From a virus: a stretch of 52,674 nucleotides of DNA. A program made the translations under genes and the position numbers. The notes below the pieces were generated by a model that saw only the letters and a program-made list of their open reading frames with translations, was not told the DNA's origin and did no database searches. The first letter of the stretch is position 1. Every line of letters starts with the position of its first letter. Positions 22,954-28,245 of this stretch are shown in pieces. The stretch covers positions 1-52,674 of IMG/VR virus record IMGVR_UViG_3300030098_003093; one strand, given 5' to 3'.

Positions 22954-23244
22954 TTAGAATGGCATGTCTAATCTAGGGACAAAGTGTTCATCTTTTTCTG
23001 ATAGTCCTAGTATATCGTGTTGCAAATCTATCCAGGACAAGTGTCCTCTTTCCTCTTTGTGTATTATAATTTTGCAATAATCTACATTATCCATTAGAGT
23101 AAACACTACTAATTGTCTTTTGTCTTTACATTCGTTCATAAATGGTAGGTTGTCCTCGCAAATCTTAATAGCTTTGTCTATTGTGTTAGTTTTCCTTTTT
23201 CTTTCTTTCATAATTATTTTAATAAGTTCTTTGTCTGTTATCAT
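22954..23244 (-). CDS. Hypothetical early protein
   Basis: 96 residues; helical basic N-terminus (IIMKERKRKTNTIDKAIKICEDNL), then strands including LVVFTLMDNVDYCKIIIHKEERGHLSW. The single WIDLQHDILGL region is the most conserved-looking part. Function unknown. Confidence 0.4.
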   Translation of the reverse strand: MITDKELIKIIMKERKRKTNTIDKAIKICEDNLPFMNECKDKRQLVVFTLMDNVDYCKIIIHKEERGHLSWIDLQHDILGLSEKDEHFVPRLDMPF

Positions 23245-23262
23245 TGTTTAATCATATGAGTG

Positions 23263-23559
23263 TTAGTATACAGATACTGGTCTATTGACATCTAAAAAAC
23301 TAGAGTCTAATCCCATATTCTGACAAAATAGTATTTTTAATTCAAATGCAATATCCATCAATTCCATATCATCTTCCCAATCATCTATCGTGCAATCGTT
23401 TGCTACGGCTCCCAACATATCTCCGCCTAAATAATTTTGATAGGCGGTCATCTTTTGATTTTTATATCCAAAGGGAGTTAAGTCAATCTCTACTCCGCCA
23501 CCTCTATTAGTATAATTATCTCTAATTACAGCTTGTTCTAATTTAATTTTCTTTTTCAT
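23263..23559 (-). CDS. Hypothetical early protein
   Basis: 98 residues with a Gly-rich strand (NRGGGVEIDLTPFGYKNQKMTAYQNYLGGGD-like, one G fewer in the sequence) followed by an acidic helical half (DDWEDDMELMDIAFELKILF). No family recognised. Ten bases upstream of the next leftward gene. Confidence 0.4.
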   Translation of the reverse strand: MKKKIKLEQAVIRDNYTNRGGGVEIDLTPFGYKNQKMTAYQNYLGGDMLGAVANDCTIDDWEDDMELMDIAFELKILFCQNMGLDSSFLDVNRPVSVY

Positions 23560-23569
23560 ATTATTTGTT

Positions 23570-23830
23570 TTAATCGTTTATATAATCTTCTAGTTCTTCT
23601 CTTTCATAGTCTTTCAAGTATCTTCTTTTGTCCTCTGTCATATCCCAAATCATTTCTTTCCTTTCTACTTTTGCTAACTCCTCAGGTTCATAATCCCAGT
23701 AAAACCAACCCATGTAGTCGCTTTTTAATTCTTCATCATTTAGTTTTTCTAATTCTTTTTCGTACTTATCCATATATTCTTCTATTAGAATTTTTCTTTT
23801 TTTTGGCATAGTTTTATTTGATTTTTTCAT
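23570..23830 (-). CDS. Highly charged helical early protein
   Basis: 86 residues rich in Lys, Glu, Asp and Tyr, with WFYWDYEPEELAKVERKE in the middle. Likely helical and soluble. The start has two Met options; the first (MKKSNKT) is used here. Function unknown. Confidence 0.4.
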   Translation of the reverse strand: MKKSNKTMPKKRKILIEEYMDKYEKELEKLNDEELKSDYMGWFYWDYEPEELAKVERKEMIWDMTEDKRRYLKDYEREELEDYIND

Positions 23831-23832
23831 TT

Positions 23833-24045
23833 TTATATTATTTGTCTGTTAGACTTTTGTATATCCATTATTATCTTTACTACTTCCCTGCCCTCCTCTT
23901 TTGAAAGTTCGTTGTAATCATAATAGTTAGCTAGTGCCGTGATGATGATAGTGTTTCTATCAATCTTGTCGGACTTGTCCGAAATGTTTTCGTGCCTTTT
24001 TCCAAAGGACTTATTCATTACATCTTTAAAATCGTTTAATTTCAT
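23833..24045 (-). CDS. Small early protein with in-frame palindrome
   Basis: 70 residues. The first 20 (MKLNDFKDVMNKSFGKRHEN) are separated by the palindrome-encoded SDKSD (residues 22-26) from a helical domain (IIITALANYYDYNELSKEEGREVVKIIMDI). The element thus sits at a likely inter-domain point. No family recognised. Confidence 0.45.
   Translation of the reverse strand: MKLNDFKDVMNKSFGKRHENISDKSDKIDRNTIIITALANYYDYNELSKEEGREVVKIIMDIQKSNRQII
23969..23982 (-). repeat. 14-bp palindromic element, internal copy
   Basis: Exact TCGGACTTGTCCGA; encodes SDKSD at residues 22-26 of the small gene at 23833-24045. Confidence 0.9.
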
Positions 24046-24046
24046 A

Positions 24047-24292
24047 TTATTTTTTTATTAAATTTATATATAAACTTTCTACTTCATCATATCTTTCGTT
24101 GTAGAAATCTTGTGCTTTTTCTGTAAATTTTATAGCATTTTCTTTTGTCTTTTCTAAATTTGCCCAATCAACATAAGTATTATCTCCAAATCTTTCTTCT
24201 GTTATTTGAGTGGCAATTTCATCTATAAATTCCATTTCGTTTGGTTTTATTTGATACCAAACTCCATCAATTTCATATTCATTTTCTTTCAT
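24047..24292 (-). CDS. Small acidic early protein
   Basis: 81 residues, acidic, with EYEIDGVWYQIKPNEMEFIDEIATQITEERFGDN followed by a long helix. Preceded by the AAAACTAAATAGCTATG leader, part of which is also the 3' end of the preceding gene. Function unknown. Confidence 0.4.
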   Translation of the reverse strand: MKENEYEIDGVWYQIKPNEMEFIDEIATQITEERFGDNTYVDWANLEKTKENAIKFTEKAQDFYNERYDEVESLYINLIKK

Positions 24293-24294
24293 AG

Positions 24295-24471
24295 CTATTT
24301 AGTTTTATGCTTGTATTCTAAGAATAATTTTTCTCTATATTTTATTTCATCTTTATTTAATTCAAACTCAAACCCATCAACAACTATATACATTTTGTCT
24401 ACAATACTAAAAGTATTTATATTGTGTAAAGCAAACCATTTATTTGCGTTTTTTAAAGTTTCTGTTTTCAT
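24295..24471 (-). CDS. Small hypothetical protein
   Basis: 58 residues from ATG at 24471: MKTETLKNANKWFALHN, FSIVDKMYIVVDGFEFEL, then a Lys/Glu-rich helix ending KHKTK. Its final codons (ACT AAA TAG) form part of the next gene's leader, so the two genes are packed as tightly as possible. No family recognised. Confidence 0.45.
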   Translation of the reverse strand: MKTETLKNANKWFALHNINTFSIVDKMYIVVDGFEFELNKDEIKYREKLFLEYKHKTK

Positions 24472-24486
24472 AATTATTTAGTTTTA

Positions 24487-24603
24487 TTACCTACAATTCA
24501 TTCTATATTGTTTATTTAGTGGTGTTATTCCTGGCGCATGGTGATAGGTTGCGCAACTAGATAACACTAATAGTGTTACTGCTAATAAGATTATTTTTTT
24601 CAT
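24487..24603 (-). CDS. 38-residue predicted lipoprotein
   Basis: ATG at 24603 gives MKKIILLAVTLLVLSSCATY, a short basic start, hydrophobic core and LSSC lipobox with Cys17, then only 21 residues of polar sequence. It should be exported, lipidated and membrane-anchored. Small phage lipoproteins of this kind can block superinfection by plugging an outer-membrane receptor (the T5 Llp principle), but the role is inferred. Confidence 0.55.
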   Translation of the reverse strand: MKKIILLAVTLLVLSSCATYHHAPGITPLNKQYRMNCR

Positions 24604-24607
24604 AGTT

Positions 24608-24760
24608 TTAGTTTTTAATTAACGTGTATTTTTCTAGTATTTGTACTGCTATATCAAATGATAGATTATTTATTTCATCATCATTCATATTCATATTGTT
24701 ATTCCATACTTCTTCTCCAATAAGTTCTTCTTTTATTATTTCTACCAATTCTTTATCCAT
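24608..24760 (-). CDS. Small acidic early protein
   Basis: 50 residues: MDKELVEIIKEELIGEEVW, a Met/Asn-rich turn, then a helix (INNLSFDIAVQILEKYTLI). Five bases separate its stop from the start of the lipoprotein gene. No family recognised. Confidence 0.4.
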   Translation of the reverse strand: MDKELVEIIKEELIGEEVWNNNMNMNDDEINNLSFDIAVQILEKYTLIKN

Positions 24761-24766
24761 AACTAT

Positions 24767-25108
24767 TTAATTTTTGTCGGACTTGTCCGATATTAATTCT
24801 GTTTTTGTTTTGGTTATAAACTGAACTGCTGTCTTGCTTATATTCATAGCAGATATTAGTATACTGCAATCTTGCTCAGCTATCCAATTAATATATTTAG
24901 GGAGTAACTCAACTTCTTTTTCCTTACTATCGTCTGCTATTATTGTCAACTGATAACTATTTTCTTTTATGAGTTTACCGGTGTCATCTTTCCAGCCACC
25001 CTGACATTTTGTTAAAGTATATCCGTTGAAAGCTACTGCAGACAATGATAGTATTTTGTTAAGCTGTTTCTTGTTATTTACTGCAAAGTATATATCGTAT
25101 TTATTCAT
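24767..25108 (-). CDS. Hypothetical early protein ending in the palindrome
   Basis: 113 residues; beta-alpha layout (YDIYFAVNNKKQLNKILSLSAVAFNGYTLTKCQGGWKDDTGKLIKENSYQLTIIADD, then a helical half), the last residues being SDKSDKN encoded by the 14-bp palindrome. The core resembles small phage proteins of unknown function with a KCQGGWKDD motif. It overlaps the next upstream gene by eight bases. Confidence 0.45.
   Translation of the reverse strand: MNKYDIYFAVNNKKQLNKILSLSAVAFNGYTLTKCQGGWKDDTGKLIKENSYQLTIIADDSKEKEVELLPKYINWIAEQDCSILISAMNISKTAVQFITKTKTELISDKSDKN
24777..24790 (-). repeat. 14-bp palindromic element, C-terminal copy
   Basis: Exact TCGGACTTGTCCGA; encodes SDKSD as the penultimate residues, stop seven bases later. 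Confidence 0.9.
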
Positions 25109-25319
25109 ATTGCTGTTTTATAAATTTTAGTGCTTGTTCATAACCAAACTGCACCGCCATTTGTGTTAATACTATATCCGAACTACCTTGATTTGCTTTT
25201 GCAAAACTTTCTAGTGTTTCTCTGTTTTTTGGAGTAGCAACAAAACTTCTATTTAATTTTTTAAGTTCTGCGTCTATCACTTTTGGAACCCAATCTTTTT
25301 CCAGATTTAACTTTTTCAT
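25101..25319 (-). CDS. Small helical hypothetical protein
   Basis: 72 residues: MKKLNLEKDWVPKVIDAELKKLNRSFVATPKNRETLESFAKANQGSSDIVLTQMAVQFGYEQALKFI, predicted all-helical with a Gly hinge. No family recognised. Its end overlaps the next gene by eight bases. Confidence 0.4.
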   Translation of the reverse strand: MKKLNLEKDWVPKVIDAELKKLNRSFVATPKNRETLESFAKANQGSSDIVLTQMAVQFGYEQALKFIKQQYE

Positions 25320-25347
25320 TTTATTTAATTTAATTAGACTTAACTTT

Positions 25348-25361
25348 TCGGACTTGTCCTA
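25348..25361 (-). repeat. 14-bp palindromic element, variant at a stop codon
   Basis: TCGGACTTGTCCTA; the final CTA is the TAG stop (minus strand) of the gene at 25359-25577, so the element begins inside the stop codon. Confidence 0.8.
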
Positions 25362-25577
25362 ATCATCACAACCAAGAGAATATCTAATAACTCTTGATAC
25401 ATCTTTTAGTTTGTAATGACTAATTATATCTCTAGCCATAAGACGTGAATAAGTCCCTCTTTGATATGTTGTGCCGTTTCTTTGAGGTTTAGGGAGTACT
25501 ATTATACCTCTTTCGGTGTCAATTTTTATACATCTATCTTCTAAGATATATCCGGCTATCTTACTTTCTAATTCCAT
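25359..25577 (-). CDS. Small beta-type hypothetical protein
   Basis: 72 residues: KIAGYILEDRCIKIDTERGIIVLPKPQRNGTTYQRGTYSRL, then a helical end (IISHYKLKDVSRVIRYSLGCDD). Strand-rich with positive patches, possibly nucleic-acid-binding. No family recognised. Stop codon overlaps the palindromic element. Confidence 0.4.
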   Translation of the reverse strand: MELESKIAGYILEDRCIKIDTERGIIVLPKPQRNGTTYQRGTYSRLMARDIISHYKLKDVSRVIRYSLGCDD

Positions 25578-25589
25578 AATAATAAATTT

Positions 25590-25688
25590 TTAAAGGTTGG
25601 TTATACAAAAGGTTATTGCGCTTAATATAAAAGCTAATACTGATACTGATACTGCTAATTCAAAAAATTGTATAATTTTTGTTTTCAT
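25590..25688 (-). CDS. 32-residue membrane micropeptide
   Basis: I use the internal ATG at 25688; a longer frame starting near 25793 would read through the palindrome in an unusual frame. The product MKTKIIQFFELAVSVSVLAF, followed by a hydrophobic end, is a single transmembrane helix. A copy of the 14-bp element (25709-25722) lies in its leader. Confidence 0.4.
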   Translation of the reverse strand: MKTKIIQFFELAVSVSVLAFILSAITFCITNL

Positions 25689-25708
25689 ATTTTTACTTCT
25701 AAAGGTTG

Positions 25709-25722
25709 TCGGACTTGTCCGA
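25709..25722 (-). repeat. 14-bp palindromic element, leader copy
   Basis: Exact TCGGACTTGTCCGA, 20 nt upstream of the ATG at 25688. Confidence 0.9.
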
Positions 25723-25807
25723 TTAATTTGTTTTGTTGTTTTGTTATTCATTGATATATGTAAACAATATAATGATATATTTGACTTGACCAAAAAGTAC
25801 CAATAAA

Positions 25808-25829
25808 GTTATTAACAAGTTATTAACAA
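25808..25829. repeat. Tandem 11-bp direct repeat (DnaA-box-like)
   Basis: AGTTATTAACA twice without a gap, one helical turn apart. Each contains TTATTAACA, two changes from the bacterial DnaA box consensus TTATCCACA. Confidence 0.6.
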
Positions 25830-25841
25830 TCATTATGACTT

Positions 25842-25855
25842 TCGGACTTGTCCGA
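25842..25855 (-). repeat. 14-bp palindromic element, directly after a stop codon
   Basis: Exact TCGGACTTGTCCGA, immediately following the TAA of the gene at 25856-26167 on the minus strand. Confidence 0.9.
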
Positions 25856-26167
25856 TTATTTGTCTTTGTACATTTGATATGTAGCAAAATCTCTATTTAG
25901 TTCTAAATCTTGTTGAGGATTAGAATTCTTGCTTAATCTAGCGTGTAAAGGACTGCACGAATTGTTTATTGTTTTATAGTATACATCAGATAGTATATGT
26001 TCCATTTCGCCACGTTTATTTCTGCTGACTACATACAACCTGCCATCTCTTCTATAATGGTGCATATTTTTTTTGCCTATATTCTTCAATCGTTTGCCAC
26101 GCCAAATCCCGACTAAGCCCACGTGTGATGATAGTAATTGCCTTACAAGTTTTTCAGTAAAATCCAT
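25856..26167 (-). CDS. Basic hypothetical early protein
   Basis: 103 residues; KLVRQLLSSHVGLVGIWRGKRLKNIGKKNMHHYRRDGRLYVVSRNKRGEMEHILSD, strongly basic first half suggesting DNA or RNA binding, then a more neutral C-terminus. Upstream of its start lies a stable GAAA-capped hairpin. No family recognised. Confidence 0.45.
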   Translation of the reverse strand: MDFTEKLVRQLLSSHVGLVGIWRGKRLKNIGKKNMHHYRRDGRLYVVSRNKRGEMEHILSDVYYKTINNSCSPLHARLSKNSNPQQDLELNRDFATYQMYKDK

Positions 26168-26187
26168 ATAATAAATTTAAAGAGTTA

Positions 26188-26207
26188 AGAGGGGGTTTCC
26201 CCCCTCT
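26188..26207 (-). other. GNRA-capped intercistronic hairpin
   Basis: On the minus strand AGAGGGGG-GAAA-CCCCCTCT, an 8-bp stem with a GAAA tetraloop, 20 nt before the ATG at 26167. No U-run follows, so it is not a standard terminator. mRNA stabilisation, processing or translational control are possible. Confidence 0.6.
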
Positions 26208-26222
26208 GTAATGGGTTAGGGT

Positions 26223-26229
26223 TCGGACT
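26223..26229 (-). repeat. Half copy of the palindromic element
   Basis: TCGGACT, matching the first seven bases of the 14-bp element, overlapping the TAG of the gene at 26228-26683. Probably a decayed copy. Confidence 0.4.
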
Positions 26230-26683
26230 ACTTTAAAAGGCCTCTGACCTCTTCCAATTGCTCCTTAGTTAGGTTGTCACGTTCTCTATTAATGTGGTTA
26301 ACTAGTAATTGGAATTTGTCGGCCTCGCTTGTTGTATTGTCTATAAATTTATAGAATATCTTTTCGCCTTTCTTCTCTAGCTTTAATTTTATTGGGGTGA
26401 TATTACTGCCTTCTTCTTTGCTTAGTGCCTTTGATACTCTTTTGATAGTTCGTTGTAATGTGTTAAGCCTTTGGCTTTTCGATGTTTCCTTAGTGTAAAG
26501 ATATAAAGCCGTTCCGGTTAATAAGTCCCTGTCTTTTTTTATTGCATTTGTTACAACCTCTGTTAGTTTTGTGCCTGAATTATTAACCTGCGTTAATACT
26601 TTGCAGAAATTTAATACCTCTTTTGCCGTTTTTGATACTTTTTCGGATTTGTCCGATTTTACTTTTTTTACTGCTGTTTTCAT
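26228..26683 (-). CDS. Helical basic hypothetical protein
   Basis: 151 residues with a basic N-terminus carrying the palindrome-encoded SDKSE (residues 10-14), then long charged helices (VLNFCKVLTQVNNSGTKLTEVV; TLQRTIKRVSKALSKEEG) and a final ERDNLTKEQLEEVRGLL. No family recognised. It is the first leftward gene after the non-coding control region and has its own promoter. Confidence 0.5.
   Translation of the reverse strand: MKTAVKKVKSDKSEKVSKTAKEVLNFCKVLTQVNNSGTKLTEVVTNAIKKDRDLLTGTALYLYTKETSKSQRLNTLQRTIKRVSKALSKEEGSNITPIKLKLEKKGEKIFYKFIDNTTSEADKFQLLVNHINRERDNLTKEQLEEVRGLLK
26643..26656 (-). repeat. 14-bp palindromic element, variant, N-terminal copy
   Basis: TCGGATTTGTCCGA: one base differs from consensus at the centre. 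Encodes SDKSE at residues 10-14. Confidence 0.85.
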
Positions 26684-26711
26684 AGTTTTATTATTTTGTG
26701 TTTGTATACCG

Positions 26712-26741
26712 ACAATATAGTGTTTTAAAAAAAAAAGTCAA
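26712..26741 (-). promoter_or_regulatory. Leftward promoter of the early block
   Basis: Minus strand TTGACT with TTG at 26739-26741, 19 nt, then TATATTGT (26712-26719), close to TAnnTTTG. It would also read as a sigma70-like TTGACT-N16-TATATT. The gene at 26683 starts about 29 nt downstream. Confidence 0.55.
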
Positions 26742-26748
26742 GTTAATT

Positions 26749-26782
26749 GCCTGACAATGTGTCAATTAGGCCTGACAATGTG
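26749..26782. promoter_or_regulatory. Duplicated 13-bp operator-like repeat
   Basis: GCCTGACAATGTG occurs at 26749-26761 and 26770-26782, spaced exactly 21 bp (two helical turns). Each contains the dyad TGACA-n3-TG(T/G)CA. They lie just upstream of the leftward promoter, the usual place for an activator or repressor pair. Confidence 0.6.
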
Positions 26783-26848
26783 GCAGGTGTATATTTCGTA
26801 CGTGTCACTAATAAAATAAAATTCATGTGCAAGTGATTAGTAAAAAAG

Positions 26849-26857
26849 TTATCAACA
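26849..26857. promoter_or_regulatory. DnaA-box-like TTATCAACA
   Basis: One change from the bacterial DnaA box TTATCCACA, inside the large non-coding region. Relevant because the phage carries a DnaA-domain-IV protein. Confidence 0.45.
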
Positions 26858-26976
26858 AATTACTAATTTAGAATGGTTTTAAATAGTGGGGGGTTTGTTC
26901 CGTTCCTCGTGCCGTCTAGTTCCTAACTTAGTACGGCTGTGCGTTCGGCCGTTCGTATGTGGTTAATTAGTTGGCT

Positions 26977-26990
26977 TCGGATTTGTCCGA
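26977..26990 (-). repeat. 14-bp palindromic element, variant, intergenic
   Basis: TCGGATTTGTCCGA, the same variant as at 26643, inside the non-coding region. Confidence 0.85.
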
Positions 26991-27060
26991 TTAGTTGGAA
27001 AGGGTACCCGATAAAATAATTTCATTTTTGTTTTAGAAAAAAAATTTTTATGTATGTGTA

Positions 27061-27129
27061 TTATCCCCTATTCACGTACATCTCACGTCTTTTTTCGTAC
27101 CCACCCATTTTCATAAGTAGTGTACCCAT
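27061..27129 (-). CDS. 22-residue basic micropeptide (possible)
   Basis: ATG at 27129, 22 residues including LLMKMGGYEKRREM, resembling the tiny Lys/Met/Gly-rich peptides common in marine phages. It sits 47 nt after the stop-anchored hairpin element, the same distance at which the other two copies have real gene starts; this spacing is the main support. Confidence 0.35.
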   Translation of the reverse strand: MGTLLMKMGGYEKRREMYVNRG

Positions 27130-27149
27130 GTATATATATATTTATATAT

Positions 27150-27176
27150 TTATTTATTTATAGTAATAGGTACCTA
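27150..27176 (-). repeat. Stop-anchored intercistronic hairpin element, copy 3
   Basis: Reading leftward, it begins at the TAG of the gene at 27174-27329: TAGGTACCTATTACTATAAA and more A/T sequence. It shares a 24-bp identical block with the copy at 20421-20444. Confidence 0.7.
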
Positions 27177-27329
27177 TAATTTGTATGTTGCATACACCTT
27201 TGCTCTTCTACCAGTATCTCTCATTTGGTAGTCTCTAATTACAGCATCTTTCATAGGTATTTTTCTAACAGAATTGTCAGATTTAGATTGTTGTTCTTGT
27301 TTAGCTTTTATCTTTGCGTTTCTGCCCAT
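27174..27329 (-). CDS. Small basic protein
   Basis: 51 residues from ATG at 27329 (TAATG overlap with the upstream gene): MGRNAKIKAKQEQQ, a polar middle, then KDAVIRDYQMRDTGRRAKVYA. Lys/Arg/Gln-rich, probably nucleic-acid-binding. Its stop forms part of the repeated hairpin. Confidence 0.5.
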   Translation of the reverse strand: MGRNAKIKAKQEQQSKSDNSVRKIPMKDAVIRDYQMRDTGRRAKVYATYKL

Positions 27330-27535
27330 TATAAACTCTTCTTTAATATCTTTCCTATATCAGAACTTATAATTCCCTGCTTTACTCTTAGGTCTATAGA
27401 TTTCATTCTTTCTTCTAATGCATCCGCATGCAGCTTATCTACGTGCTCCTGAACGTTTTTTTGTATTCTTTCGCTGTGACCCACAGAGCGCCCAGTAAAC
27501 TCCTTTGAGATTCTTAATTTACCTTTTATATTCAT
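27329..27535 (-). CDS. Small basic helical protein
   Basis: 68 residues: MNIKGKLRISKEFTGRSVGHSERIQKNVQEHVDKLHADALEERMKSIDLRVK, basic and helical. Belongs to the chain of overlapping small basic genes (ATGA with the upstream gene, TAATG with the downstream one). Function unknown; a virion or DNA-condensing role is possible. Confidence 0.45.
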   Translation of the reverse strand: MNIKGKLRISKEFTGRSVGHSERIQKNVQEHVDKLHADALEERMKSIDLRVKQGIISSDIGKILKKSL

Positions 27536-27657
27536 TTCTTTTTTATAGTTTTTACTTTGCCATTTGTAGTTCTTGCATACTTATGGGTTTTAGTTTCTCT
27601 TATTAGAGTTCCATAGTATCTTTTACCTCCGTACAACCAGCTTACTTTTTTAGCCAT
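27532..27657 (-). CDS. 41-residue basic protein
   Basis: MAKKVSWLYGGKRYYGTLIRE followed by a Lys/Thr-rich tail; the WLYGGKRYYGTL segment could be a short strand pair. ATGA overlap with the next gene. Tiny proteins of this style accompany phage head genes in marine phages; role unknown. Confidence 0.45.
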   Translation of the reverse strand: MAKKVSWLYGGKRYYGTLIRETKTHKYARTTNGKVKTIKKK

Positions 27658-27658
27658 A

Positions 27659-27943
27659 TTAAACTTTTCTTTTTCCTGTTGATGGGGATTTTCTACTAGA
27701 AGGGTAATTATGAGACACCCCTTTTCTTCTGCCTCCTTCTCCTTTTTTTCCTCTATTAGAGCTTTTCTTTTTACACACTAAATTAGAAGCAGCATTATTT
27801 CTAGGATTACCATCCTTATGATGAACTTCATGTCCAGGAGGACATTTCTTGTTCCTGTTTGCTTTGTTTCTAGCTGCTCTATTTTTTTTAGCTTCAGTAG
27901 AAGAGTGGAATTTTTTATATTCTGCTTTGTAATCTCTAGCCAT
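27659..27943 (-). CDS. Small HNH-like protein
   Basis: 94 residues from the ATG at 27943 (MARDYKAEYKKFHSS), preferred over a GTG two codons earlier because it gives the TAATG overlap with the upstream gene. The middle CPPGHEVHHKDGNPRNNAASNLV matches the HNH endonuclease core (HxVHHxDGNxxNN..NL), flanked by highly basic, Ser-rich tails. HNH proteins beside terminase-related genes can assist packaging; here the location is close to, but not adjacent to, terminase. Confidence 0.65.
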   Translation of the reverse strand: MARDYKAEYKKFHSSTEAKKNRAARNKANRNKKCPPGHEVHHKDGNPRNNAASNLVCKKKSSNRGKKGEGGRRKGVSHNYPSSRKSPSTGKRKV

Positions 27944-28245
27944 TACCACTTAACTTTATTAGCCCAGTACGCTGCAGAACATTTGCCTTTCTTTATATTT
28001 TTAGCATGTCTTGCTTTAAAAGACTTTCTTCTTGCTTTAGATTTAGCATCTGTTTTTTTACCAGCTGTACTCACCCCTTGCTGTCCAAAACGTATTGTTT
28101 TAGGCTTACCGCCACACATAGTAACAACAACATGAGATTTAGTTTTATGACTAGGAGTTCTTTTAGGTTTATTTAAACCACTAACTCCGGCACGCTTTAT
28201 AGAGGCTGCTTTTTTACTTCCAGTTGATTTGCTTTCTCTAGCCAT
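27943..28245 (-). CDS. Conserved basic protein (marine phage type)
   Basis: 100 residues: SIKRAGVSGLNKPKRTPSHKTKSHVVV, TIRFGQQGVSTAGK, RRKSFKARHAKNIKKGKCSAAYWANKVKW. I recognise this pattern from many marine phages, where it is annotated as a domain of unknown function, probably DUF6321. Very basic, likely DNA-binding or virion-associated. TAATG junctions at both ends. Confidence 0.6.
   Translation of the reverse strand: MARESKSTGSKKAASIKRAGVSGLNKPKRTPSHKTKSHVVVTMCGGKPKTIRFGQQGVSTAGKKTDAKSKARRKSFKARHAKNIKKGKCSAAYWANKVKW

Larger units (their letters stand above)
25689..25855. other. Non-coding element-dense intergenic region
   Basis: Holds two exact copies of the 14-bp palindrome (25709-25722, 25842-25855), two abutting 11-bp direct repeats AGTTATTAACA (25808-25818, 25819-25829), and a rightward TTG-N22-TATATTTG arrangement (25751-25783), although the surrounding genes all run leftward. 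No convincing open frame. It is a candidate control region or origin. Confidence 0.5.
26684..27060. other. Large non-coding control region, origin or ncRNA candidate
   Basis: No convincing coding frame. From the left it holds a leftward promoter, two 13-bp direct repeats, a TTATCAACA box (26849-26857), a clearly more GC-rich stretch at about 26890-27010 with stem potential (ACGGC/GCCGT around 26940-26955) and a variant 14-bp palindrome (26977-26990). It is the longest gene-free stretch in the window and separates two leftward gene blocks. Confidence 0.55.

Noticed and set aside
25689-25793. Longer 67-residue version of the micropeptide at 25590-25688
   Set aside because: The extension reads the 14-bp palindrome and leader in an atypical frame and lacks a good start; the internal ATG gives a clean membrane peptide, so only the short form is reported.
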